From Chryseobacterium sp. (GTDB lineage: Bacteria; Bacteroidota; Bacteroidia; Flavobacteriales; Weeksellaceae), in NCBI RefSeq assembly GCF_008014695.1, contig NZ_VOXE01000001.1, positions 496,001-560,000 on the forward strand: 64,000 nucleotides of DNA. The letters run 5' to 3'. Of the stretch, positions 40,990-50,937 are shown in pieces. The notes below the pieces were generated by a model. The model saw only the letters and a program-made list of their open reading frames with translations, was not told where the DNA came from and made no database searches. A program made the translations under genes and the position numbers. Positions within the stretch are counted from its first letter, which is position 1. Every line of letters begins with the position of its first letter.

Positions 40990-42441
40990 ATGATACTAAA
41001 ACATAAATCAATTTATTTCGCATCAGTTTTGGCTCTCGGAATCTCTGCTGTTTCACTGAATTCCTGCTCAGGATATCTGGATACGGAACCTATTACTGAT
41101 CAGATTGTTGTAGAGACCGCACCGATAAGAGATGCAGCAGATGCTGAAGAAAAAATGACCTCCATTTATTCTGAATTTGGCGGGGAATACTGGCAGTTGG
41201 ACCAGTTTATGAATGGTGATTCCCAGACCGATGTGGCATATGCAGGGGCGGATAATGTGCAGAATTTTCAGCAGGACGAGTATAGAATTTTATCAACGAA
41301 TTCTAATGTCAACAGAGACTGGAATTACCTCTATGTTTTTATTTTTAAATGCAATATTATACTTAATAATATTGATAGTGTTGCAGATGTATCTCCCGCC
41401 CGGAAAACAGAGATGAAAGCGGAAGCTTCAATTCTCAGAGCTTTGGCTTATTTTCACGCCGTTCAGCTTTGGGGTGATGTTCCACTCGTAACAAAAGCAG
41501 TTACATCCGTAAATGCTGCCAATTTTGATGAAGTTTACGCTCAGACTTTCCCCACCAGAAAACCAGTTACGGAAGCCTATACTATGATTATTTCTGACTT
41601 GGAGGGCGCCATAGCTGCAGCTCCGGCCAATTCTCAAAAATACAGAGCCAATAAAGGAGCGGCTTACGCCCTTTTAGCAAAGGTCAATGCTACCAAGCCA
41701 AGTCCGGATTGGGCTAAAGTGAAGCAGTATTGCGATTTGGTGACAGGATATTCTCTACTTCCTGTTTATGACCAGTTGTTTGACGGAAATCATGAAGCAA
41801 ATGCCGAATCAATATGGGAAGCAGACGGAAACAGTGGAAATATATGGGCTTGGGGCTCTTCAATGTTCTACGGAACTGACTGGAAAAAATTCAACACCCC
41901 TTCCAATGATTTGGTAAAAACCTTTACGGATGCCGCCGATACTCAAAGACTGAATGCCTCAGTCTGGTTTTCTTCAACTACAGTGAGTTGGTCCGACAGT
42001 TTCTGGCCAAGTAACCATTTTCCTTTTGCCTATAAAATGAGGAAAACTGATGGAACACAAAATTTCTACCTTTTGCGATATGCCGACATTTTATTACTGA
42101 AAGCAGAAGCCAATGTGCGGACAGGCGATTTGAATGGTGCTGAATCTTTAGTCAATCAGGTTCGTGCAAGGGTCAGTTTAAGTCCAATCACCATTGCTTC
42201 TGCGGATGACGGAATCAACAAAATCCTAAGTGAGCGCAAAATGGAACTCGCTTTTGAAGGCCACCGATGGTTTGACCTGAAAAGAACGGGTAAAGCCATT
42301 GCGATTCTTTCGCAACAGAAAAACGGAAACGGAGTAGTTCTTCCATATGCTTCCAGTCTCAATCAAAACAGATTATTATGGCCAATTCCGCAGGCGCAGA
42401 TGGATAAAAATGCCAACCTCGTTCAAAACCCAGGATATTAA
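40990..42441 (+). CDS. SusD/RagB-family glycan-binding lipoprotein
   Basis: This 483-residue protein has a lipobox with Cys26 (SLNSCSG). It carries TPR-like helices and the typical C-terminal features LLLKAEANVRTGD, SERKMELAFEGHRWFDLKR and WPIPQAQMDKN. It is anchored at the outer face and caps SusC, binding the glycan. The specific binding residues for beta-glucan cannot be read from sequence. Its stop overlaps the next start by one base (TAATG). Confidence 0.95.
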   Translation: MILKHKSIYFASVLALGISAVSLNSCSGYLDTEPITDQIVVETAPIRDAADAEEKMTSIYSEFGGEYWQLDQFMNGDSQTDVAYAGADNVQNFQQDEYRILSTNSNVNRDWNYLYVFIFKCNIILNNIDSVADVSPARKTEMKAEASILRALAYFHAVQLWGDVPLVTKAVTSVNAANFDEVYAQTFPTRKPVTEAYTMIISDLEGAIAAAPANSQKYRANKGAAYALLAKVNATKPSPDWAKVKQYCDLVTGYSLLPVYDQLFDGNHEANAESIWEADGNSGNIWAWGSSMFYGTDWKKFNTPSNDLVKTFTDAADTQRLNASVWFSSTTVSWSDSFWPSNHFPFAYKMRKTDGTQNFYLLRYADILLLKAEANVRTGDLNGAESLVNQVRARVSLSPITIASADDGINKILSERKMELAFEGHRWFDLKRTGKAIAILSQQKNGNGVVLPYASSLNQNRLLWPIPQAQMDKNANLVQNPGY

Positions 42442-43883
42442 TGATCAAAACACACACTTCATATCAACAGTTTTTTAAAAGTGCTGCACTTTGCGGTGTA
42501 GCGCTTTTTTCTTTGGCCTCATGTGGCAACAGAATTGCTTCCGAAACGCAGAATTCCAATAATACAATAGAATATTGGCTCACCAAAGGTGATGAATCGG
42601 TGAAGCTCCAAAAGCAGAATTCTTTTCAGTTTTCAGATGCTCAGAACATTTTTCAGAATATCGAAATCGATGATACCCAAAAATTCCAGACGGTGGATGG
42701 GTTTGGATACACCCTTACCGGAGGAAGTGTTGAAGTCATCAACCGGCTCTCGGCTGCAAAAAGAAAAGAACTTTTAAAAGGAATTTTCGGAAATTCTGCG
42801 GATGCGATATCGGTAAGTTATTTACGGTTGAGCGTAGGAGCGTCGGATCTGGATTCTGAAGTATTTTCCTATGATGATATACCTGCAGGGCAGACAGATC
42901 TGAATTTAACCCGTTTCAGCCTGGAAAAAGATGCTAAATTAATTGCGATGCTGAAGGAAATTCTTACCATCAATCCTCACATTAAAATTATTGCAGCACC
43001 ATGGTCACCGCCGGTTTGGATGAAAGACAATGGAAATTCCAAAGGAGGCAGTCTGAAACCCGAATTTTATGGCGTTTACGCCAATTATTTCGTGAAATAC
43101 ATTCAGGGCATGAAAAAAGAGGGCATCACGATCAACGCGGTTACGCCGCAGAACGAACCACTGCATCCGGGAAACAATCCAAGCCTGCTGATGACTTCGG
43201 AAATGCAGAAGGAATTTATTAAAAACCATATGGGTCCTGCCTTTAAAAATGCCGGAATTTCGACCAAAATTGTAGTGTATGATCACAACTGCAACAAACC
43301 CGAATACGCCATCAATATTTTAGATGACCCCGAAGCCAGAAAGTACATCGACGGGTCGGCTTTTCACCTGTACGAAGGCGATATTTCCGCCTTAAGCACC
43401 GTTCACAATGCGCATCCTGATAAAAATCTCTATTTCACGGAACAGTGGACCGGTTCAAAGGGAAATTTCAATGAGGAGATCAACTGGCACATGAAAAATG
43501 TCATCATCGGTTCGATGAGAAACTGGAGCAAAATCGCTCTTGAATGGAATCTTGCCAACGATGCAGATTTCAATCCTCATACTCCCGGCGGATGTACCGA
43601 ATGTAAAGGAGCGATCACGATTAACTCTTCTGATAGTTACACGAAAAATGTGGCTTATTACATCATCGCGCACGCTTCTAAATTTATTCCGCAAAATTCT
43701 GTCCGGATTGCATCCACCCAAAGCGGTAGTATTTCCAGTGCATCATTTCTTACGCCTGCCGGAAAGAAGGTACTGATCATTCAGAATGAGGACCCGGAAC
43801 CGCAGGATTTCAACATCAGATTTAAAGGAAGATCAGCTCCGACTTCCATTCCCGGAAAATCGGTGGCTACTTACGTTTTTTAA
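42441..43883 (+). CDS. GH30 glycosidase, lipoprotein (beta-1,6-glucanase-like)
   Basis: This 480-residue lipoprotein has Cys28 in FSLASC. It is a GH30 glucosylceramidase-type barrel with a small beta domain. The acid/base is Glu239 in TPQNEPLHPG and the nucleophile Glu334 in LYFTEQWTG. APWSPPVWMKDNG (near residue 188) is also typical. GH30 includes beta-1,6-glucanases and glucocerebrosidases; the setting favours beta-1,6-linked branches of glucan. It is probably on the cell surface, cutting side chains before import. Confidence 0.92.
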   Translation: MIKTHTSYQQFFKSAALCGVALFSLASCGNRIASETQNSNNTIEYWLTKGDESVKLQKQNSFQFSDAQNIFQNIEIDDTQKFQTVDGFGYTLTGGSVEVINRLSAAKRKELLKGIFGNSADAISVSYLRLSVGASDLDSEVFSYDDIPAGQTDLNLTRFSLEKDAKLIAMLKEILTINPHIKIIAAPWSPPVWMKDNGNSKGGSLKPEFYGVYANYFVKYIQGMKKEGITINAVTPQNEPLHPGNNPSLLMTSEMQKEFIKNHMGPAFKNAGISTKIVVYDHNCNKPEYAINILDDPEARKYIDGSAFHLYEGDISALSTVHNAHPDKNLYFTEQWTGSKGNFNEEINWHMKNVIIGSMRNWSKIALEWNLANDADFNPHTPGGCTECKGAITINSSDSYTKNVAYYIIAHASKFIPQNSVRIASTQSGSISSASFLTPAGKKVLIIQNEDPEPQDFNIRFKGRSAPTSIPGKSVATYVF

Positions 43884-43892
43884 AAAATCATC

Positions 43893-46121
43893 ATGAAAAA
43901 AATTCTTCTTTCCATTTTCATCATGGGATTCGGAAGCCCGTTTTCGGCCCAGAAATCCATTGACCAAAAAGTCTCCGATTTACTGGCGAAAATGACGGTT
44001 GAAGAAAAAGCCGGACAGCTCAGCCAGCTCAATTCAGATTGGGAAGATCTTACTGGGCCGATTCTTCAGAAAAAGGATGAAGATAAAGTTGTCCTTATTC
44101 AGCAGGGGAAATTAGGATCCATATTGAACGTCCGATCTGTTGCACAAACCCGCATGTTACAGGAATATGCCATGAAATCGAGGCTCAGGATTCCTCTTCT
44201 TTTCGGTCAGGATGTGATTCACGGTTTCCGCACTACTTTTCCGGTCAATATCGGCCAGGCCGCAAGCTGGGACCTCAATTTAATTGAAAAATCAGAAAGA
44301 ATTGCCGCTACTGAAGCTGCAGCATTCGGCATTCACTGGACTTTTGCACCCATGGTTGATATTTCCCGCGATCCACGCTGGGGACGGGTGATGGAAGGCA
44401 GTGGCGAGGATACTTATCTCGGCAGTTTGATCGGCGTGGCGCGTGTAAAAGGTTTTCAGGGAAAAGGCTTGGGAAATATTGATGCCGTCATGGCCTGTGC
44501 AAAACATTTTGCAGCCTACGGAGCGGCAGTTGGCGGAAGGGATTACAATTCCGTTGATGTGAGTCTGAGACAGCTCCATGAAACATACCTGCCGCCATTT
44601 AAAGCCGCCGCGGAAGCTGGAGTGGCTACTTTTATGAATTCTTTCAATGATATCAACGGTATTCCCGCTACCGCTGATGCCTATATTCAGCGGGATCTTC
44701 TGAAAGGAAAATGGGGTTTTAAAGGATTCGTGGTGTCCGACTGGGGAAGTATAGGCGAAATGGTGAACCACGGATATGCAAAAGACAAGACCGATGCCTC
44801 GCTGAAAGCCATACTTGCTGGCAGTGATATGGATATGGAAAGCCGGGCTTATATTGAAAATCTTCCGCAATTGGTAAAAGAGGGAACAATTGACATCAAA
44901 ATCATTGATGATGCAGTGCGGCGCGTGTTAACGAAAAAATTTGAACTCGGACTTTTTGATGATCCGTTCAGATTCTGTAATGATGACAGACAGAAACAGC
45001 AAACCAACAACCCCGAACACCGAAAATTCGGCCGCGAATTCGGTTCCAAAAGCATTGTGCTGCTAAAGAACGAAACTAGCATCCTTCCGCTTTCAAAAAC
45101 CACAAAAACCATTGCACTGATCGGGCCTTTTGGCAAAGAGACCACAGCCAATCACGGATTTTGGGCAGTTCCGTTCAAGGATGACAAAGACCGCATTATT
45201 TCCCAATACGACGGTATTAAAAACCAGCTCAGCAAGAATTCAACCCTGCTCTATGCGAAGGGAAGTAATGTTGATGACGAGGACCGATCCATGTTCGCGG
45301 AGGCTGTAGAAACTGCCAGAAATGCCGATGTCGTGATCATGACTTTAGGAGAAGGGCCTAACATGAGCGGTGAAGCGAAAAGCCGAAGCAATATTCATTT
45401 TTCCGGAGTACAGGAAGAACTTCTGAAAGAAATTTCCAAAACCGGAAAACCGAGCGTTCTGTTGATCAATGCCGGAAGGCCATTGGTTTTCGACTGGGCT
45501 GCAGATCATATTCCGACGATCATGTATACGTGGTGGCTAGGAACTGAAGCCGGAAATTCCATTGCCGATGTCCTTTTCGGAGCTGTAAATCCCGGTGGGA
45601 AACTGCCGATGACTTTTCCGAGAACGGAAGGGCAGATCCCGGTTTACTACAACCATTACAATACCGGCAGGCCAGCTGCAAAATCCACCGACAGAAATTA
45701 TGTTTCTGCGTATATCGATCTCGACAATGACCCGAAATATCCGTTCGGTTACGGGCTGAGTTACACAAATTTCAACTATTCGGATTTTCAGTTAAGTTCA
45801 GAACATCCAACGGGGAATCAGGAGTTGAAAATCAGTGTTACCGTTACCAATACCGGCAATTTTGATGGCGAAGAAGTTGTACAGCTTTACATCCGCGATT
45901 TGGTGGGAAAAGTAGTGCGGCCCGTGAAAGAACTGAAAGGATTTCAGAAAATTTTCCTCAAAAAAGGGGAGCGCAGGACCGTAACCTTCAGTTTAAATCC
46001 AGAAAGCCTGAAATTTTACGATGATCAGCTAAGTTACGAGTGGGAAGAAGGAGAGTTCGACATCATGGTCGGGACCGATTCAGAAAACGTTCAGACAAAA
46101 AGAATTTACTGGAAAAAATAA
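43893..46121 (+). CDS. GH3 beta-glucosidase (BglX-like)
   Basis: This 742-residue enzyme has a signal peptide (about 1-19, SAQK) and is probably periplasmic. The N-terminal barrel has the nucleophile Asp283 in KGFVVSDWGS, with FAPMVDISRDPRWGRVMEGSG near residue 150. A C-terminal alpha/beta sandwich and a Fn3-like domain (about 655-742) follow. GH3 enzymes remove glucose from the non-reducing ends of short beta-glucans. It starts nine bases after GH30 and precedes GH16 by three bases. Confidence 0.95.
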   Translation: MKKILLSIFIMGFGSPFSAQKSIDQKVSDLLAKMTVEEKAGQLSQLNSDWEDLTGPILQKKDEDKVVLIQQGKLGSILNVRSVAQTRMLQEYAMKSRLRIPLLFGQDVIHGFRTTFPVNIGQAASWDLNLIEKSERIAATEAAAFGIHWTFAPMVDISRDPRWGRVMEGSGEDTYLGSLIGVARVKGFQGKGLGNIDAVMACAKHFAAYGAAVGGRDYNSVDVSLRQLHETYLPPFKAAAEAGVATFMNSFNDINGIPATADAYIQRDLLKGKWGFKGFVVSDWGSIGEMVNHGYAKDKTDASLKAILAGSDMDMESRAYIENLPQLVKEGTIDIKIIDDAVRRVLTKKFELGLFDDPFRFCNDDRQKQQTNNPEHRKFGREFGSKSIVLLKNETSILPLSKTTKTIALIGPFGKETTANHGFWAVPFKDDKDRIISQYDGIKNQLSKNSTLLYAKGSNVDDEDRSMFAEAVETARNADVVIMTLGEGPNMSGEAKSRSNIHFSGVQEELLKEISKTGKPSVLLINAGRPLVFDWAADHIPTIMYTWWLGTEAGNSIADVLFGAVNPGGKLPMTFPRTEGQIPVYYNHYNTGRPAAKSTDRNYVSAYIDLDNDPKYPFGYGLSYTNFNYSDFQLSSEHPTGNQELKISVTVTNTGNFDGEEVVQLYIRDLVGKVVRPVKELKGFQKIFLKKGERRTVTFSLNPESLKFYDDQLSYEWEEGEFDIMVGTDSENVQTKRIYWKK

Positions 46122-46124
46122 AGC

Positions 46125-46958
46125 ATGAATACAATGGTGATTTTTAAAAATATTTCCGCTGCAGTACTGGCTTCGCTGCTGTTATCGGCTTGTGGAAAAC
46201 ATGTTCCTGAAATCAGAGACGGCAGAAAACTCATTTGGAGCGAAGAATTCAATTATACGGGGCTGCCCGATTCCACCAAGTGGAATTATGAAGTGGGTGG
46301 GAATGGCTACGGCAACAATGAAGCCCAGTTTTATACCAAAAACCGTCTGGAAAACGCAAGAGTGGAGGGTGGGAATTTAATAATTGAAGCGCGTAAAGAG
46401 CAGTGGGAAAATAGCCAATATACTTCCGCCAGACTGATGACACGGGGAAAACATTCCTGGAAATACGGAACCTTTGAAATCCGTGCAAAACTTCCGAAAG
46501 GCCGCGGAACCTGGCCTGCAATCTGGATGATGAGCGAAAACATGAAAGAATGGCCCGATGACGGCGAACTCGACATTATGGAACATGTGGGATTCCATCA
46601 GGGCTTCATCCATGCGACTGCGCACACCAAAAAATACAACCACATCATCAATACCCAGAAAACCGATACCCTTGAAGTGAAAGATGCTTCAGAGAAATTT
46701 CATGTCTATCGGATGGACTGGTCTCCGGAGAAAATCGAGATGTATGTGGATGACCTTAAATACTATACCTACGTAAACACCGAAAAAACATATGACGCCT
46801 GGCCTTTTGACCAGCCATTTTTTATGATTCTGAATTTGGCAGTTGGCGGCAACTGGGGCGGACAGAAAGGGATTGACGATTCCATTTTCCCACAGAAATT
46901 CTATATCGACTATGTGAGGGTCTACGCACCTGTCCAGGAAAAGAATGATAAGCAATAA
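46125..46958 (+). CDS. GH16 endo-beta-1,3-glucanase (laminarinase-like), lipoprotein
   Basis: This 277-residue lipoprotein has Cys25 or so in LLLSACGK. It is a GH16 jelly roll with catalytic Glu148, Asp150 and Glu153 in DGELDIMEHVG, and the surrounding stretch ARLMTRGKHSWKYGTFEIRA is of the laminarinase subgroup. It would cut internal beta-1,3 or beta-1,3/1,4 bonds. This is the best evidence that the locus uses laminarin- or fungal-wall-type glucan. It is likely at the cell surface. Confidence 0.92.
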   Translation: MNTMVIFKNISAAVLASLLLSACGKHVPEIRDGRKLIWSEEFNYTGLPDSTKWNYEVGGNGYGNNEAQFYTKNRLENARVEGGNLIIEARKEQWENSQYTSARLMTRGKHSWKYGTFEIRAKLPKGRGTWPAIWMMSENMKEWPDDGELDIMEHVGFHQGFIHATAHTKKYNHIINTQKTDTLEVKDASEKFHVYRMDWSPEKIEMYVDDLKYYTYVNTEKTYDAWPFDQPFFMILNLAVGGNWGGQKGIDDSIFPQKFYIDYVRVYAPVQEKNDKQ

Positions 46959-46962
46959 AAAA

Positions 46963-48408
46963 ATGAACATGAGAAAAACGCTGACAGCATGTGTCCTAAT
47001 AGGCACTTTTTTAAACGGATATTCCCAGAATTACTGGAAAAACAATACCAAAAAAACCGCAAAAGTCATCATGACCAATGCAGCAAATCAGGAGAAGCTG
47101 CAGAATAAGGGAACGGTACACTTCGAGAGCCTTCCACAGCCAAAGGAAACCGATGCCTGTATTTTTGTAGATCCCGATTTTAAATATCAGAAATTAATCG
47201 GAATCGGCGGCGCCATTACCGATGCTTCTGCCGAAACCCTCTACAAAATGCCGAAATCGAAACAGAAAGAAATTCTGGAAGCGTATTACGGAAAAAACGG
47301 TCTGGGATACACCGTGGTGAGAACCAATATGAACTCCTGCGATTTTTCCAGCGGTTCATACACCTATGTTAAAGACGGAGATGCTTCCCTCAAGTCGTTT
47401 TCAGTAGCACATGACGAAAAATTTAAAATTCCGATGATTAAAGAGGCACAGAGGATGATCGGAAAACAGTTTACCTTCTATTTTTCACCGTGGAGTCCGC
47501 CAGCCTGGATGAAATCCAACAACAACATGCTGAAAGGAGGCAGGCTTGAAAATAAATATTACCAGACTTGGGCCGATTATTATATTAAATTCATCGACGA
47601 GTACGAAAAAAGGGGAATCAATGTCTGGGGCCTCACCATTCAGAACGAGCCGATGGCTACCCAAACCTGGGAATCCTGTATTTATACCGCGGAAGAAGAA
47701 GGTGATTTCCTGAGAAATAATCTGGGTCCGACTTTATGGAAAAACGGTTTCAAGGACAAAAAGGTCATCATCTGGGACCATAACCGTGACCTGATTTACC
47801 AAAGGGCTACTACCACACTGCAGGATCCAGAAACGGCAAAATATGCAAACGGAATCGGTTACCACTGGTACGAAACGTGGAACAACAAAACCCAGCTGTT
47901 CGACAATCTGGGCGAAATCCAGCGCGCGTTTCCCGATAAATTTCTGGCTTTTACCGAAGGCTGTAAAGAAAAATTCAGAATGGACGGTATTTATGATGTT
48001 TCCTTAGGAGAATTATACGGCAGAAACATGCTCACCGATTTCAACAAAGGAACGGCACTCTGGACCGACTGGAATGTCCTGCTCGATGAAACCGGCGGTC
48101 CGAATCATGTCGGTAATTTCTGTTTCGCACCGATCATCGCGGATACAAAATCCGGAGAAGTGCACTACACGTACGAATATTATTACATCGGTCAGGTTTC
48201 CAAATACATTCAGCCGGGAGCGCAGCGGATCGGGAATTCATCGAACAGGGCGGCGATTATTTCCACTGCTTTTATGAATGAAAACGGCGAACTGGTAACA
48301 GTGATCATGAATGAAGCTGATACCGATACCGATGCTTATCTCTGGATTGAAGGACAGGCCGCAAAACTTTCTGTCCCTGCACACTCTATACAGACCGTAA
48401 TTTTATAG
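46963..48408 (+). CDS. GH30 glycosidase, secreted
   Basis: This 481-residue protein has a signal peptide (about 1-22, NGYSQ). It is a second GH30, with acid/base Glu229 in IQNEPMA and nucleophile Glu332 in AFTEGCKEKF. It differs from the first GH30 and has no lipobox, so the two may act in different places. An ATG at 46945 precedes the GH16 stop and gives no better signal peptide; the ATG at 46963 is chosen, and 46969 is also possible. It is the last gene of the operon. Confidence 0.92.
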   Translation: MNMRKTLTACVLIGTFLNGYSQNYWKNNTKKTAKVIMTNAANQEKLQNKGTVHFESLPQPKETDACIFVDPDFKYQKLIGIGGAITDASAETLYKMPKSKQKEILEAYYGKNGLGYTVVRTNMNSCDFSSGSYTYVKDGDASLKSFSVAHDEKFKIPMIKEAQRMIGKQFTFYFSPWSPPAWMKSNNNMLKGGRLENKYYQTWADYYIKFIDEYEKRGINVWGLTIQNEPMATQTWESCIYTAEEEGDFLRNNLGPTLWKNGFKDKKVIIWDHNRDLIYQRATTTLQDPETAKYANGIGYHWYETWNNKTQLFDNLGEIQRAFPDKFLAFTEGCKEKFRMDGIYDVSLGELYGRNMLTDFNKGTALWTDWNVLLDETGGPNHVGNFCFAPIIADTKSGEVHYTYEYYYIGQVSKYIQPGAQRIGNSSNRAAIISTAFMNENGELVTVIMNEADTDTDAYLWIEGQAAKLSVPAHSIQTVIL

Positions 48409-48431
48409 TTTATTTTTACATTCATGAGGAT

Positions 48432-48460
48432 GGAGCCGTTATTTTAGCGGCTCCTCTTTG
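48432..48460 (+). terminator. Terminator of the glucan operon
   Basis: GGAGCCG (48432-48438) pairs with CGGCTCC (48448-48454) over a nine-base AT-rich loop. Weak T tract (tctttgttt) follows. Confidence 0.65.
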
Positions 48461-48510
48461 TTTGCCAACAATTTCTGCTCTAAAAATTTTATTTTTTATA
48501 CATTTATTGA

Positions 48511-49542
48511 ATGAAATTTTCCTTTAAAAACGATTATTCCGAAGGCTGCCATCCCAGGATTCTGGAAGCCCTGATTCAAACCAATTTAAGTCCGCAAAGC
48601 GGTTATGGCCATGATGAATTCTGCCTCAGTGCCGAAAAAATGATTCAGTACAAAATCAAAAGCCCACACTCAAAAGTCTATTTTGTTTCGGGCGGGACTC
48701 AGGCAAATCTTATTGTGATTTCTGCCTTTTTAAGGCCTCACGAGAGCGTTGTTGCTGCAGAAACCGGCCATATCTTCACGAATGAAAGCGGAGCGATTGA
48801 ATCCAGCGGGCATAAAGTTCACGGAATCAGCACTGCAGACGGAAAAATAACGCCGGAACAGATCCAAAAAATATTGGAGGTTCATCAGAACAAGCCCCAT
48901 CAGGTGAAACAGAAACTCGTCTACATTTCAAATGCCACGGAAATCGGTACGGTGTATACAAAAGAAGAACTCCGGAATTTATCTGATTTTTGTAAAGAGA
49001 ACAAACTATATTTATATCTAGACGGTGCGCGTCTCGGAAACGCTTTAATGTCGGAAAACTATGATGTAACGTTGGAAGACTTCGCAAAATACACCGATGC
49101 TTTTTATCTGGGCGGAACCAAAAACGGAGCCCTTCTCGGCGAAGCCATCATCATCAACAATGAAAAACTGCAGGAAGAATTCGGTTTTCATATCAAACAG
49201 AAAGGTGCGATGCTCGCAAAAGGAAGACTTTTGGGCCTTCAGTTTCAGGAATTACTGAAAGATGATCTTTATTTTGAACTGGCAAAGCATGCCAACCGGC
49301 AGGCGATGAAAATTAAAGACGCTTTTCAGCAAATCGGTTGCGGTTTTCTATCGGAAACCTTTACGAATCAGATCTTTCCTATTTTGAGTCAAGACCAGAT
49401 TGCGCAGCTCTCTGAAAACTTTGACTTCTACGTCTGGAAAAAAATTGATGAAGAGAAATCGGCCATCAGACTTATCACTTCCTGGGCGACTACTGAGGAA
49501 ATGACGGAAATTTTTGTTAACCATATCAAAAAATTAAAATGA
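48511..49542 (+). CDS. Low-specificity L-threonine aldolase
   Basis: This 343-residue fold type I PLP enzyme cleaves threonine to glycine and acetaldehyde, or related beta-hydroxy amino acids. Lys204 in YLGGTKNGALLG binds PLP. SGGTQANLIVI (about 60-70) and YLDGARLGNALMS are typical. Another beta-eliminating lyase is possible within the family. Its stop overlaps the next gene start by four bases. The promoter region 48461-48510 shows only AT-rich DNA. Confidence 0.9.
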   Translation: MKFSFKNDYSEGCHPRILEALIQTNLSPQSGYGHDEFCLSAEKMIQYKIKSPHSKVYFVSGGTQANLIVISAFLRPHESVVAAETGHIFTNESGAIESSGHKVHGISTADGKITPEQIQKILEVHQNKPHQVKQKLVYISNATEIGTVYTKEELRNLSDFCKENKLYLYLDGARLGNALMSENYDVTLEDFAKYTDAFYLGGTKNGALLGEAIIINNEKLQEEFGFHIKQKGAMLAKGRLLGLQFQELLKDDLYFELAKHANRQAMKIKDAFQQIGCGFLSETFTNQIFPILSQDQIAQLSENFDFYVWKKIDEEKSAIRLITSWATTEEMTEIFVNHIKKLK

Positions 49543-50882
49543 TCAAACGTGTGTTATTTTTAAGCCTATTCGCTTCCGTAACGGTGAGTGCCCAAATTCA
49601 GAAGAAGGATGCTGAAATAGAAAGATATGTTCAACATGTAAATAAGGATTCGCTTCAACATCATGTTGAAAAACTGGTGAGTTTCGGAACCCGTCATACG
49701 ATGAGTTCGACCACCGATAAAAACCGCGGAATTGGGGCGGCCCGAACCTGGGTACTTTCGAAGTTCAGAAATTATGCTGAAAAATCCGGCGGCCGAATGG
49801 AGGTGTATCTCCAAAATCAGGATTTGCAGCCCGACGGCAAACGCATCAGCAAAGTTACCAATCTCGGCAATGCTGTTGCTTTTTTAAAGGGAACAGATCC
49901 CAATGACAAAAGGGTCATCATCATTTCAGGACATCTGGATTCCAGGGTTTCCGATGTTATGGATTCTGAAGCTTACGCACCGGGCGCGAATGATGACGGG
50001 AGCGGAGTAGCAGCGGTCATTGAAAGTGCCAGAATTTTAAGTGCATCAAAGTTTCCGGTTTCCATCCTTTTTGTCGCGGTGAGTGGGGAAGAGCAGGGTC
50101 TTCTGGGATCTAAAATGCTTGCCGATAAAGCAAAGGCTGAAAACTGGGAAATTCTTGCGGTCTTAAACAATGATATGATAGGGAACAACCGTTTTGATGC
50201 GCCTGAGAACTCCGGAACGCCGAAACTGCGTGTTTTCAGTGAAGGTTTACCGGCTTACGACACCGAAAAATCTGCTGTAAGCATCAGAAATTTTGGTTTG
50301 GAGAACGATGGTGCAGCGCGGCAACTCGCACGATATGTAAAAGAGACCGGCGAGAAATACGTTAAAAACATTGATATTAAATTGATTTACCGAAATGACC
50401 GTTTTTTACGCGGCGGAGATCATACACCGTTTGTCAATAACGGTTTTACCGCAGTACGCTTAACCGATTATTATGAAAATTTCGATCACCAACATCAGGA
50501 CTTGCGAACCGAAAATGGTAAAAAATACGGAGATTTAATGGAGTTTATGGATTTTGAATATCTGAAAAGCAATAGCGCTGTAAATGTAGCGGTTTTAGCC
50601 AATCTGGCTAAATCTCCTGCCACTCCGGAAAATGTTTTAATGGATGTAAAAGAGCTTTCAAATTCCACAAAACTGAGTTGGGAAAAGCCCAAAACAGGCA
50701 ATGTTAAAGGATACCTGATTTTAGTGCGGGAAACCGACAGTTCGACCTGGACAGAACGGATTTTCACGAAAGATACCACCACCATCATTCCTTATTCAAA
50801 GGATAACTTCCTGTTTGCCGTGCAATCGGTTTCGGAATCTGGAAATGAAAGTTTAGCCGTCATTCCAAAGATATCGAGATAA
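49539..50882 (+). CDS. Secreted M28 aminopeptidase with C-terminal Fn3-like domain
   Basis: This 447-residue protein has a signal peptide (about 1-19, SAQIQ). The M28 part carries ISGHLDSR (metal His and Asp), ANDDGSG (bridging Asp), SGEEQGLLGS (catalytic Glu), NNDMIG (Asp) and GGDHTPFV (His). A Fn3-like domain (about 365-447, LSWEKPKTGNVKGYLILVRE) follows. It is unlike the tandem pair at 17984-20725. The four-base overlap with the aldolase gene puts both on one transcript. It probably degrades peptides outside the cell. Confidence 0.9.
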   Translation: MIKRVLFLSLFASVTVSAQIQKKDAEIERYVQHVNKDSLQHHVEKLVSFGTRHTMSSTTDKNRGIGAARTWVLSKFRNYAEKSGGRMEVYLQNQDLQPDGKRISKVTNLGNAVAFLKGTDPNDKRVIIISGHLDSRVSDVMDSEAYAPGANDDGSGVAAVIESARILSASKFPVSILFVAVSGEEQGLLGSKMLADKAKAENWEILAVLNNDMIGNNRFDAPENSGTPKLRVFSEGLPAYDTEKSAVSIRNFGLENDGAARQLARYVKETGEKYVKNIDIKLIYRNDRFLRGGDHTPFVNNGFTAVRLTDYYENFDHQHQDLRTENGKKYGDLMEFMDFEYLKSNSAVNVAVLANLAKSPATPENVLMDVKELSNSTKLSWEKPKTGNVKGYLILVRETDSSTWTERIFTKDTTTIIPYSKDNFLFAVQSVSESGNESLAVIPKISR

Positions 50883-50885
50883 AAA

Positions 50886-50913
50886 GATCCGCTCAACATT
50901 TTGAGCGGATCTC
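50886..50913. terminator. Terminator between M28 and fabI
   Basis: AGATCCGCTCAA (50886-50897) pairs perfectly with TTGAGCGGATCT (50902-50913) over CATT. T runs on both strands make it bidirectional. Confidence 0.92.
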
Positions 50914-50937
50914 TTATTTATATTTTAAAATTGACTT

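Noticed and set aside
46945-46962. Identical 18-base start (atgataagcaataaaaaa) at the GH30 and HAD-like genes
   Set aside because: Both are AT-rich codons at start sites and no longer match extends beyond; probably chance.
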